A stretch of 64,000 bases of DNA from NCBI RefSeq assembly GCF_000024405.1, contig NC_013517.1, forward strand, positions 2,480,001 to 2,544,000, given 5' to 3'. This document shows positions 1-8,245 of the stretch, one piece after another (position 1 is the first letter of the stretch; every line of letters begins with the position of its first letter). The notes under the pieces were generated by a model that did not search any database, had not been told where the DNA came from, and saw only the letters and a list, made by a program, of their open reading frames with translations. This DNA is from Sebaldella termitidis ATCC 33386 (GTDB lineage Bacteria; Fusobacteriota; Fusobacteriia; Fusobacteriales; Leptotrichiaceae). The position numbers and the translations under genes are program-made.

Positions 1-18
1 ATTATCTTCAAATTTCAC
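1..18 (-). CDS. 5' end of a gene running off the left edge
   Basis: Only six codons are visible, reading M(GTG)-K-F-E-D-N on the minus strand. The start is inferred from a very strong purine-rich ribosome binding site at 21-30 (repeated GGAG units) and from a good promoter at 113-141 pointing the same way. No function can be assigned from six residues. The GTG codon at 18-16 is the only plausible initiator near the Shine-Dalgarno sequence. Confidence 0.4.
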
Positions 19-112
19 TGCTCCTCCTCCTTACCAAAGACTTTTTTGATTAAACACCGGTTATTTAAGATTTTTAATTTAATTTCATTCTTTGTTTCTG
101 TGTACTAGTTAA

Positions 113-141
113 ATAATACACTAATATTTTATAAATGTCAA
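113..141 (-). promoter_or_regulatory. Sigma70-type promoter for the gene at the left edge
   Basis: On the minus strand the -35 box is TTGACA (141-136) and the -10 box is TATTAT (118-113), separated by exactly 17 nt. Transcription would start near 106 and give a leader of about 88 nt before the GTG start at 18. Confidence 0.6.
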
Positions 142-149
142 CTATTTTT

Positions 150-600
150 ATTTTTTGTGACTATTACAAAAATAAACTGTAATAAAAAAAGAACTATCTC
201 TACTCCTTCTAAGAGATAATTCCTTGGTAGATGAAATATTATTTCATAATATCTGCCTTCTCAAATATTACTCACCTAAAATTTCTTTTTTAATAAAATA
301 TAACTTCTACTGCACACACTGTATTTTTTGCAGAAACAGCTAATTTATATTCTGCTTTTATATGTTATATTTTATTCCGCTTGTGATATATAAATTTTTA
401 TATATCAGCCTATTAGAAAATAATTTTTTTATTCTTTTTTATTTCATAAAACTCTTCATTGTACAGTTGTTTCTTATAAAAGCCCTTTGCCTTCCTGCTT
501 TATATATATATAATAATACAATCATATTTATTTTTGCTTATACAAATATTAGTTTTATCTTTTAAATATCAAATATATTTCAAAGACTGAAAATATAATT
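150..600. other. AT-rich intergenic stretch, no convincing gene
   Basis: About 450 nt of very AT-rich DNA. The open frame at 362-565 (+) has no ribosome binding site and a low-complexity F/L/I/Y composition expected of random AT-rich sequence, so I do not call it. A near-perfect palindrome sits at 384-407 (11-nt arms, TGATATATAAA and its complement). The part near 505-600 shows a diverged resemblance to 1502-1600, including a shared TGCTTATACA block, suggesting an old local duplication. Confidence 0.4.
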
Positions 601-610
601 TCAAAAATAG

Positions 611-632
611 AAAAAGCCTGCCGGCACAGACT
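611..632 (-). terminator. Rho-independent terminator of the 704-1060 gene
   Basis: On the minus strand AGTCTG pairs with CAGGCT (one G-U pair) around a 6-nt loop, followed by five T residues (615-611). It lies about 70 nt beyond the stop codon of the small membrane protein gene. Confidence 0.6.
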
Positions 633-703
633 TATTAATACTGCTAATACTGTTTATTTACTTTCAGCGAAAAGCTGGTAAGCAGTTATAAAAAAAATTT
701 ATA

Positions 704-1060
704 TTATTTTCTGGAAAAATACTTTTGTATATCAGGAATAACGAAATAAAACATAGCTATTAATGTCAAAAGCGCAATATTTCCCGGTCTTTTAAAATAT
801 AACAAATTCACTGCAAGACATATTACAATTCCGGCTACCAGTATAAGTCTGCCGGCACTTTTTCCGTAAAATGAAAATACTCCTGCCCAAATCACAAGCA
901 AACCAACAAGAAAATTTATAACAATAATATACGGTATCTGCCCTGACTGTGACAGATAATCCCATTTTTTAGAAAGAATGGATATTCCAGAATATACTCT
1001 GAGACACCCTACAAAAGTTGTAATTATACTTAATATTTTTAATGTCATAGGTTTTTCCAT
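704..1060 (-). CDS. Small integral membrane protein, unknown function
   Basis: A 118-residue protein with about four hydrophobic segments (roughly residues 7-28, 43-62, 69-86 and 92-110) and short charged loops, ending FSRK, so it is an inner-membrane protein. The ATG at 1060 is preceded by GGAGG with an 8-nt spacer, and a promoter lies at 1121-1149. A terminator follows at 611-632, so the gene appears monocistronic. I do not recognise a specific family; the size and layout resemble small uncharacterised DUF-type membrane proteins. No catalytic motif is visible. Confidence 0.7.
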   Translation of the reverse strand: MEKPMTLKILSIITTFVGCLRVYSGISILSKKWDYLSQSGQIPYIIVINFLVGLLVIWAGVFSFYGKSAGRLILVAGIVICLAVNLLYFKRPGNIALLTLIAMFYFVIPDIQKYFSRK

Positions 1061-1120
1061 AATTTATTCCTCCTTTTGATGACTAACACGTTTTACTAAA
1101 AAAACAAGCTGCTACACTAG

Positions 1121-1149
1121 ATAATATCAAAAGAAAGAGAATAAAACAA
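1121..1149 (-). promoter_or_regulatory. Promoter of the small membrane protein gene
   Basis: Minus strand: TTGTTT (1149-1144), 17-nt spacer, TATTAT (1126-1121). Start expected near 1114, giving a leader of about 55 nt. Confidence 0.5.
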
Positions 1150-1174
1150 GTATATTTTCTTTTTCATATTATAT

Positions 1175-1198
1175 AAAAAATCCCTGCCGGGGCAGAGA
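1175..1198 (-). terminator. Orphan terminator hairpin on the minus strand
   Basis: On the minus strand TCTCTG pairs with CAGGGA around CCCCGG, followed by six T (1180-1175). No gene lies directly upstream on this strand between 1200 and 1650, so it either ends a small RNA or belonged to a lost gene. It resembles the terminator at 611-632. Confidence 0.45.
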
Positions 1199-1280
1199 TA
1201 ATTTCTTTGCAATTAATTCCTTTCAAAATATCATCTTTCTTTCTGATATTTATTCCACAAGAATTATATTATTTTCTTAG

Positions 1281-1397
1281 GTAAAATATGGATTAGTATC
1301 ATGTCCCGCATGGCGAATACGGCATAATACCCACAGTAAAGTATGCATTTATTGTGGCGATTTCAACAAAAGCACAGGATTTTTATCCATATTTTAC
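1281..1397. mobile_element. MITE-like 117-bp element with 13-bp perfect inverted ends
   Basis: The ends are GTAAAATATGGAT (1281-1293) and its exact reverse complement (1385-1397). The interior is noticeably more GC-rich than the flanks (around 1301-1345) and contains no usable reading frame. No target-site duplication is obvious. The size and terminal repeats fit a miniature inverted-repeat element or a repeated intergenic unit, but only one copy is in this window, so mobility is an inference. Confidence 0.45.
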
Positions 1398-1656
1398 TGA
1401 TTGATTTACCTTCACAGATAACATATTATATATCTGAGAAAATAAACGAATCTTTTTCAAACTTAACTCATCTGCATCTTTACTGCTCCTCTTCCCTTGT
1501 CTACATATATATAATAACTCTGCAAGTTTTTTATTTGCTTATACAATAATTAGTTTTTCATTTATATTATCTAATTATTTTCAAAGATAATATATTTACA
1601 TCCTTTAATAATCTATCTGAATATCAAGTTATGTATAAATCTTTTGGCTGTTTATG

Positions 1657-1696
1657 AAAAAGAGCCGGATTCAAAATACAAAATGAATCCGGCTCT
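1657..1696 (-). terminator. Terminator of the gltBD operon
   Basis: Thirteen perfect base pairs (AGAGCCGGATTCA at 1661-1673 with its complement at 1684-1696) around a 10-nt loop, followed on the minus strand by TTTT. It lies 20 nt after the gltD stop codon. Confidence 0.85.
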
Positions 1697-1716
1697 AATA
1701 TATTAAATTATAAAAT

Positions 1717-3165
1717 TCAGGAATTTGCTGATAGATATTTGTCCACTGCCTTAGCTGCTTCGCGCCCTTCTCTTATTGCCCAGACTACCAGTGACTGTCC
1801 TCTTCTCACATCTCCGGCTGCAAAATACTTATCCGTGCTTGTTTTGTAGTCTGCTTCGTCAGCTTGCACATTCCCGCGCTGATCCAGCTGTATTCCAAGA
1901 TTTTTTATTAAACCCTCATGTACAGGATGTGTAAATCCAATTGCCAAAAAAATTATATCTGCTTCAATAATAAATTCAGTTCCTTTTATTTCTCTGAAGC
2001 CAAGCCTTCCGTTTTCATCTGTAAAACTTTCTGCTTTTGCTGCTTTCAGTCCCTTTATATTTCCGCTGCCGTCATTTAAAAATTCTTTGGTAAGTATATT
2101 CCATTCTCTCGGATCATTACCATACTTATCCCCGGCTTCCTTATGTGATGTTGAGATTTTCAATACAACAGGATACTGCGGCCATGGATTAGACTCTCCC
2201 CTGCTTACCGGCGGTTTGTCCATTATTTCAATTTGCGTTATTTTTTCTGCCCCCTGTCTTACCGAGGTTCCCACGCAATCTGCACCTGTGTCTCCGCCGC
2301 CTATTACCAGTACTTTTTTTCCGCTTGTATCTATTATTTCATTTTCTGTTTTTATTCCCTGATTTTTTCTATTCTGTTGTGTAAGAAAATCCATTGCATA
2401 ATAAATTCCTCTTAAATCTCTTCCTGGTATTCCGAGGTCTCTGGGATTTTTTGAACCGCACGCCAGAACTACAGCATCAAATTCTTTATTCAGCTCTTCT
2501 ATATCAATATCTTTACCGGCTTCAGTATTATATCTGAAAACAACACCTTCGTCCTCCAGCTGTTTTACTCTTCTCTGAACAATTGATTTCTCAAGCTTAA
2601 AGTCAGGTATTCCGAAAGTCAGAAGACCTCCTGCCCGTTCATCCTTTTCAAAAACAGTTACCTCATGTCCCATACGCACGAGATTCTGTGCTGCTGAGAG
2701 TCCTGCCGGTCCGCTCCCGACCACTGCTGCTTTTTTTCCTGTTCCGGATACGGCTTTTTTGGGTTTTATCCACCCATTTTCAAAACCTTTTTCTACTACG
2801 GCCAGTTCTATATTTTTTATTGCTACAGGATCATCGTTAATGCCCAGAGTACAGCTCCCTTCGCATGGTGCCGGACATACACTTCCGGTAAATTCGGGAA
2901 AGTTATTTGTAGAATGCAGAATTTCCAGTGCTCTTTCCCATTCATTATTATAGACCAAATCCTGCCATTCAGGACATATATTATCCACAGGACATGCCAT
3001 ATGACAAAACGGAATTCCGCAGTCCATACATCTTGCTGCCTGTAATTTTACATATTCATCATTCATATGTATATTAATATCTCTAAAATCTTTTATTCTT
3101 TCATCTACAGTTCTTAATTTTTTTTCTTCTCTTTTTATTTCCAAAAATCCGCCGCTTTTTCCCAT
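1717..3165 (-). CDS. gltD: Glutamate synthase (NADPH) small subunit
   Basis: 482 residues, the usual length for the beta subunit of bacterial NADPH-GOGAT. It takes electrons from NAD(P)H to FAD and passes them through iron-sulfur centres to the large subunit, which makes two glutamates from glutamine and 2-oxoglutarate. The N-terminus has the ferredoxin-like cysteine clusters (CMDCGIPFCHMAC near residue 45 and CPAPCEGSC near 97). A FAD-binding GSGPAG lies near residue 150 and an NAD(P)-binding GGGDTG near 290. The start codon overlaps the gltB stop by one base (TGATG), so the two genes are translationally coupled. A strong terminator follows. Confidence 0.96.
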   Translation of the reverse strand: MGKSGGFLEIKREEKKLRTVDERIKDFRDINIHMNDEYVKLQAARCMDCGIPFCHMACPVDNICPEWQDLVYNNEWERALEILHSTNNFPEFTGSVCPAPCEGSCTLGINDDPVAIKNIELAVVEKGFENGWIKPKKAVSGTGKKAAVVGSGPAGLSAAQNLVRMGHEVTVFEKDERAGGLLTFGIPDFKLEKSIVQRRVKQLEDEGVVFRYNTEAGKDIDIEELNKEFDAVVLACGSKNPRDLGIPGRDLRGIYYAMDFLTQQNRKNQGIKTENEIIDTSGKKVLVIGGGDTGADCVGTSVRQGAEKITQIEIMDKPPVSRGESNPWPQYPVVLKISTSHKEAGDKYGNDPREWNILTKEFLNDGSGNIKGLKAAKAESFTDENGRLGFREIKGTEFIIEADIIFLAIGFTHPVHEGLIKNLGIQLDQRGNVQADEADYKTSTDKYFAAGDVRRGQSLVVWAIREGREAAKAVDKYLSANS

Positions 3166-6100
3166 CAGCTTATCACCTCTTTAAGGAATAATTCATTATA
3201 TTTTGGCGATACAACTACCTTAAAATCACTTTTCAAATTATCCCAGTCCGATAAAATTTCTTTTGCAATTTCACTCTGAGTATATCTAAAATGATTTTCC
3301 ACATATTTTTTTATTTCTGCTTCATATACAGGTTCTAAGTTATGTATTTCGACCATTTCCCTGTTCAGTCTCTTTTCAAGCTTATTCTGTTTATCGTATA
3401 CATAGGCTATTCCACCGCTCATACCTGCTCCGAAGTTTTTCCCCACTCTTCCAAGTATTACTGCTCTTCCGCCTGTCATATATTCGCAGCCATGATCTCC
3501 TACTCCTTCTGTCACAGATACCGCACCTGAATTTCTTACACAGTATCTTTCTCCTGCTACTCCGTTAAGATACAGCTCTCCTTTTATTGCTCCATATAAT
3601 ACTGCATTTCCTCCTATTATGTTTTTAGTACTGTCATATGCAGCATCTTTAGGCTTTCTTATTATAATTTTAGCTCCGAAAAGTCCTTTTCCTATGTAAT
3701 CATTAGACTCTCCTTCAAGGTTAATAGTAATACCGCTCATTCCAAATACTCCAAAGCTTTGCCCGGCATAACCTCTGAGATTTATTTTTATAGTATCTTC
3801 CGGAAGTCCGGCTTCACCATATTTTTCGGCTATTATTCCGCTCAGCATTGCCCCGAGACTTCTGTCAGCATTTGTAATAGTATCGTTTATTACTGTTTCC
3901 TGCTTGTCTGTGATGGATTTCTCAGCTTCTGATATTAATTTCAGATCTTTTATTTTATCCATTCCGAAATTCTGTTTTTCAGTACAAATATTAGGTGTAT
4001 GATCCTCAGGATTTCTATATAGTATTTTTGTCAGCTCCACTTTTCTTGACTTCCAGTTTTCATTTTTGTAATCTACCTCAAGAAGATCGGTTCTTCCTAT
4101 CAAATCCTCTAATTTTGTTACTCCGAGTTCTGCCATGATTTCTCTCATCTCTTCTGATAAAAATCTAAAATATGTAATTATATTTTTATATTTACCTACA
4201 AATTTTGCACGTAATTCTTCAGATTGTGTGGCAATTCCTACAGGACACATATTCGTATGACACTTTCTCATCATAATACATCCTAATACCACCAAAGGCA
4301 TTGTGGCAAATCCGAACTCTTCTGCTCCCAGTAAGGCACCAAATATGATATCTCTTCCGGTTTTCAGTTTTCCGTCTACCTGCAGGACTACTCTGTTTCT
4401 TAATTTATGCTCTTTTAGCACCTGATTCGCCTCTGCAAGACCAAGCTCCCACGGCAGACCCGCATGCTTAATAGATGACAGCGGTGATGCTCCTGTTCCA
4501 CCGTCATGTCCTGAGATCAGTATCATCTCCGAATGAGCCTTTGCCACTCCGGAAGCTACTACCCCTACCCCTGCTTCCGATACTAATTTCACACTTATTC
4601 TTGCTTTGGGATTTACATTTTTCAAATCAAATATCAACTGTGCCAAATCCTCTATTGAGTAAATATCATGGTGCGGAGGCGGTGATATCAGACCTATTCC
4701 CGGTGTTGTATGTCTTGTCTTTCCTATTTCTTTATCTACCTTATCTCCGGGAAGCTGACCACCCTCTCCGGGTTTTGCTCCCTGTGCCATTTTTATCTGA
4801 AGCTCGTCTGCATTTATCAGATATGAGGTAGTTACTCCGAATCTTCCCGAAGCTACCTGCTTTGTCGCACTTCTTCTGTTATCGGTAAATCTTTCCGAAA
4901 GCTCTCCGCCTTCTCCGGAATTCGATCTTCCTCCTATCTCATTCAAAGCCATTGCCAAAGCCTCGTGTGCTTCTTTTGAAATAGATCCGTAAGACATAGC
5001 ACCTGTAACAAATCTCTTCATTATAGCTTCTACAGGCTCTACTTCCTCCAAAGGGACAGGAGTTTGCTTTTTCATCTTAAACATTCCTCTGATAGTCAGA
5101 AGTTTTTTGCTCTGGTCATTTATAATATTTGAAAATTCTTTATATGCTTTATAATCATTTCTGCTTGTAGCTTCCTGTATTTTAGCTATTGCCTCGGGAG
5201 TAAGAATATGATTTACCCCGTCTTTTCTCCATTGATATTCACCGTCATTATTCAGTACTTCCGAATGTTTTTTTATTGCATTCACAGCTTCTGTATGTCT
5301 GAGTCTTGTTTCCTTTTCCAGTGCCTCTATATCCAGACCTTCTATTCTGGAAACTGTTCCTCTGAAATATTTATCCACAAGTTTTTGCGAAAGCCCCAGT
5401 GCTTCAAAAATCTGAGCCCCTCTGTAGCTCTGCACAGATGAGATACCCATTTTTGCCATTGTTTTCAATAATGCTTTTTCCAGTGCCTTTATTATATTTT
5501 TTATGTATTCCTGCTTATCAGACTGAAGATATAATTTTTTTGCCAGCATATAATCCACAGAATCAAATGCAAGATACGGATTTATCAAAAGTGCCCCGTA
5601 TCCTACCAGTAAGGCAAAATGCATTATTTCTCTTGCTTCCCCTGTTTCCAGAATAATATCTATACCGCTTCTTTTCTTTTTTTCTATCAGATAATGATGT
5701 AAACCGGCTGTTGCCAAAAGAGAAGGTATTGGTATTTTATTTTCCCCGGCCTTTTTGTCTGAAAGAACTATTACTTTTTTTCCGTTTTCTATATCTTCTT
5801 CCACGGATCTGAATATTTCATTCAGCTTTTCTTCAAGGCTTTCATCTGATTTATCAAATATAATATCTTTTATTGCTATGCTTTCTTTATATTCATTTTT
5901 TATAAAATCTAAAGTTTTATTATCTATAACAGGTGACTCAAAGACCATTGTCCTGCTGTTTTCCGGTGTATTAAAAAGCAGATTCCCTTTTGTTCCCAGT
6001 TCGCTTTTCAGTGACATTACCGATTTTTCTCTTATAGAATCTATAGGAGGATTCGTTACCTGTGCGAATAACTGCTTGAAATAATTAAACAGCAGTCTCG

Positions 6101-7616
6101 GCTTTTCGGAAAATACAGCAAGTGCCGTATCATTCCCCATTGATCCCAACGGTTCATTACTGCTGGATGCCATTTCAGATATTATTATGCCGAGATCCTC
6201 ACGGGTATAACCAAAAATTCTCAGCTGTTCTTCTATTATGGAAAGCTCTCTTCTTTCTTCTTTATATTTATAATTTTTCAGTTCTTTTTCTGCGTATCTT
6301 TTATTCTTAAGCAAATCCGCATAATCAGTGTTATTCAGTATTTTTTCCAGAGTAGCTTCCTTATCAAGAACCTTGCCTTCTTTCATATCCAAAAGAAGAA
6401 TTTCACCCGGTCTCACTCTTCCGCTTTCCTTTATATTTGAAAACTCTGTAGGAAGAGTTCCTACTTCCGACCCGGCTATTATGTAATTATCCTTGGTTAT
6501 CAGGTATCTAAGCGGTCTCAGTCCGTTTCTGTCAAGCTTTGCCAGTATATATCTTCCGTCTGTCATGGCAAGTGCCGCCGGACCGTCCCACGGCTCCATA
6601 AGACTGGAATAATAATCATAAAAATTTTTAAGTTTTTCCGGCATTTCACTGTCTTTTTCCCATGCTGCAGGGACTAACATTGAAATTGCTTCTATTAATG
6701 TCTTTCCGGAAAAAAGTAAAAACTCCAGCGCTGTATCCAGATTAGCTGAATCACTTGCTAAATGATCATTTACAGGAAAAAGTGCTTCTATTTCGGAATA
6801 TGCTTCCGAGCTCAGGGCAGGCTCTCTTGAAACCATCCAGTTAACATTTCCCTTTACAGTATTTATCTCCCCGTTATGTGCAAGAAAACGAAAAGGATGA
6901 GCCAGTTCCCATTTTGGAAAGGTATTGGTACTAAATCTCTGATGTACCAGACAAAACTGACTTTCCATCTTATCAGACTGAAGGTCAATATAAAATTTTT
7001 CTATCTGGTCCGGCTTTATTAAGCCCTTATATACAATTATTTTTGATGAAAGCTTTGTAATATAAAATTCTTCAATATTTATATCAAGAGTTTTCACTTT
7101 ATTTTCTATTTTTTTTCTTATAATATATAATTTTTTTTCAAACTCTTCTTTTGCCGAAGCTGTTCTTTCAATAAAAAGCTGTTCTATCTCCGGAAGGGTT
7201 CTTTGTGCTTCTATACCTACCGCATTTCTGTTTACAGGAACTTTTCTCCAGTAAAGAATCTTTTCCCCCTCTTCTTTTACAGTTTTTTCGGCTATTTCCT
7301 TTATTATACGTGCATGATCAGGATTTACCGGCAAAAATATATTTCCTGTTCCATAATCCCCCATTTTCGGCAGATTTTCACAAATATCCCTAAAGAACGC
7401 ATCGGGAATCTCGAAAAGAAGACCTGCTCCGTCTCCGGTTTCGGAATCATATCCGGAAGCTCCTCTATGCTCCAGTCCCATTAGTATTCTTATTCCGTCT
7501 TTAATTGTTTTGTTGGTTTTCAGCCCGTCTATATTAGCTATAAACCCCATCCCGCAGTTATCTTTTTCAAATTCTCTCTCAAACAATGATTTTTCCATAA
7601 ATCTTTTCTTTTCCAA
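3165..7616 (-). CDS. gltB: Glutamate synthase large subunit
   Basis: 1483 residues, normal for the alpha subunit. It hydrolyses glutamine, channels ammonia to 2-oxoglutarate and reduces the iminoglutarate at FMN. The N-terminal glutamine amidotransferase nucleophile is Cys21 (DNCGMGF), which implies removal of a 20-residue propeptide. The central and FMN domains follow, with the 3Fe-4S cysteines in GCIMMRKCHTNMCP, then the C-terminal glycine-rich beta-helix domain. The chosen start is TTG at 7616, 9 nt after GGAGG; an ATG at 7598 is in frame but has no ribosome binding site, and another ATG closer to the GGAGG is out of frame. It is divergent from glnN, forming a GS-GOGAT locus. Confidence 0.96.
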   Translation of the reverse strand: MEKKRFMEKSLFEREFEKDNCGMGFIANIDGLKTNKTIKDGIRILMGLEHRGASGYDSETGDGAGLLFEIPDAFFRDICENLPKMGDYGTGNIFLPVNPDHARIIKEIAEKTVKEEGEKILYWRKVPVNRNAVGIEAQRTLPEIEQLFIERTASAKEEFEKKLYIIRKKIENKVKTLDINIEEFYITKLSSKIIVYKGLIKPDQIEKFYIDLQSDKMESQFCLVHQRFSTNTFPKWELAHPFRFLAHNGEINTVKGNVNWMVSREPALSSEAYSEIEALFPVNDHLASDSANLDTALEFLLFSGKTLIEAISMLVPAAWEKDSEMPEKLKNFYDYYSSLMEPWDGPAALAMTDGRYILAKLDRNGLRPLRYLITKDNYIIAGSEVGTLPTEFSNIKESGRVRPGEILLLDMKEGKVLDKEATLEKILNNTDYADLLKNKRYAEKELKNYKYKEERRELSIIEEQLRIFGYTREDLGIIISEMASSSNEPLGSMGNDTALAVFSEKPRLLFNYFKQLFAQVTNPPIDSIREKSVMSLKSELGTKGNLLFNTPENSRTMVFESPVIDNKTLDFIKNEYKESIAIKDIIFDKSDESLEEKLNEIFRSVEEDIENGKKVIVLSDKKAGENKIPIPSLLATAGLHHYLIEKKKRSGIDIILETGEAREIMHFALLVGYGALLINPYLAFDSVDYMLAKKLYLQSDKQEYIKNIIKALEKALLKTMAKMGISSVQSYRGAQIFEALGLSQKLVDKYFRGTVSRIEGLDIEALEKETRLRHTEAVNAIKKHSEVLNNDGEYQWRKDGVNHILTPEAIAKIQEATSRNDYKAYKEFSNIINDQSKKLLTIRGMFKMKKQTPVPLEEVEPVEAIMKRFVTGAMSYGSISKEAHEALAMALNEIGGRSNSGEGGELSERFTDNRRSATKQVASGRFGVTTSYLINADELQIKMAQGAKPGEGGQLPGDKVDKEIGKTRHTTPGIGLISPPPHHDIYSIEDLAQLIFDLKNVNPKARISVKLVSEAGVGVVASGVAKAHSEMILISGHDGGTGASPLSSIKHAGLPWELGLAEANQVLKEHKLRNRVVLQVDGKLKTGRDIIFGALLGAEEFGFATMPLVVLGCIMMRKCHTNMCPVGIATQSEELRAKFVGKYKNIITYFRFLSEEMREIMAELGVTKLEDLIGRTDLLEVDYKNENWKSRKVELTKILYRNPEDHTPNICTEKQNFGMDKIKDLKLISEAEKSITDKQETVINDTITNADRSLGAMLSGIIAEKYGEAGLPEDTIKINLRGYAGQSFGVFGMSGITINLEGESNDYIGKGLFGAKIIIRKPKDAAYDSTKNIIGGNAVLYGAIKGELYLNGVAGERYCVRNSGAVSVTEGVGDHGCEYMTGGRAVILGRVGKNFGAGMSGGIAYVYDKQNKLEKRLNREMVEIHNLEPVYEAEIKKYVENHFRYTQSEIAKEILSDWDNLKSDFKVVVSPKYNELFLKEVIS

Positions 7617-7770
7617 ATCATAGCACCTCCAATTCTGTCATTTCTATTTTGACTAAAGCATTTTATTTTTATATAAAATTATAAATACAAAATTCTATTC
7701 AAAATCAATTAATCTCTCATTTTATTATCTTAATTTTTTCAGGTAAGAACAGCTATAATTGTTTTGTAGT

Positions 7771-7831
7771 CAGTGTATCAGTATAATGTCATGTTCATAA
7801 ATCAGCCGTATAACACTGGATACGAACATTA
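7771..7831 (-). promoter_or_regulatory. Inverted-repeat cluster upstream of gltB
   Basis: ATGTTC (7791-7796) pairs with GAACAT (7824-7829), enclosing GTAT/ATAC (7808-7811, 7820-7823). A competing pairing joins CAGTGT (7771-7776) with ACACTG (7813-7818). This could be an operator or a folded leader controlling gltB. It matches no riboswitch I recognise, and I found no convincing minus-strand promoter next to it. Confidence 0.3.
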
Positions 7832-8008
7832 CATCACACCAAAAATTTACTTGTTCTTATATTCTACTATATTTTTCAAAAAATAAAAAATTTATTCTCT
7901 TTATGAAACATAAAAAAAAATTCATCAGCTGTTTTTGTCAATTTATTCAATGTTTTTAGTACTTTTTATAAAATGTCAAGCTTTTTTAATCATTAAATAA
8001 ATTTATGC

Positions 8009-8038
8009 TTGACTTGAAAGGCATAAATATAATATAAT
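8009..8038 (+). promoter_or_regulatory. Promoter of the glnN transcript
   Basis: TTGACT (8009-8014), 18-nt spacer, TATAAT (8033-8038). Transcription should begin near 8045, about 18 nt before the predicted ribozyme cleavage site, giving a leader of about 200 nt before glnN. Confidence 0.7.
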
Positions 8039-8063
8039 CATTTAGGGATTAAAAAAAATGAAA

Positions 8064-8215
8064 GCGCTAGGGCTAAAATACCAAATATTTTAGTTGACGA
8101 GGAGAGAGAATTATCGAGACTATCAGCGGGTATTCTCTGGGTTGTAACAACCTAAAAGATAATAACAAACCTTATAAGTAATTATATGAACAAAAATATC
8201 TTAGTTACTAATCTC
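8064..8215 (+). ncRNA. glmS-type self-cleaving ribozyme in the glnN leader
   Basis: The conserved core of the glucosamine-6-phosphate-activated glmS ribozyme is recognisable. Cleavage would fall between A8063 and G8064 (A|GCGCU). P1 is CTAAAATA (8073-8080) paired with TATTTTAG (8086-8093). The invariant TTGACGAGG follows at 8094-8102, then TTATCGAGA at 8111-8119 and AGCGGG at 8125-8130. AGAGAA (8105-8110) pairs with TTCTCT (8133-8138), enclosing the active-site strand as in known examples. The substrate strand CGCU (8065-8068) pairs with AGCG (8125-8128), whereas Bacillus has CGCC with GGCG, so the pair has covaried. P3 is GGTTG/CAACC at 8140-8152. The P4-like hairpin (AGTAA 8177-8181 with TTACT 8205-8209) is less certain. 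The downstream gene is glutamine synthetase, not glmS. Confidence 0.88.
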
Positions 8216-8245
8216 TGAAATTTAAATTATTTGGAGGAATCATTT

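Noticed and set aside
362-565. 67-residue open frame on the plus strand
   Set aside because: No ribosome binding site, F/L/I/Y-only composition of random AT-rich DNA, and it lies over a palindrome.
8045-8230. Glutamine riboswitch (glnA motif) in the glnN leader
   Set aside because: The leader does not show that motif but fits the glmS ribozyme core in order and pairing.
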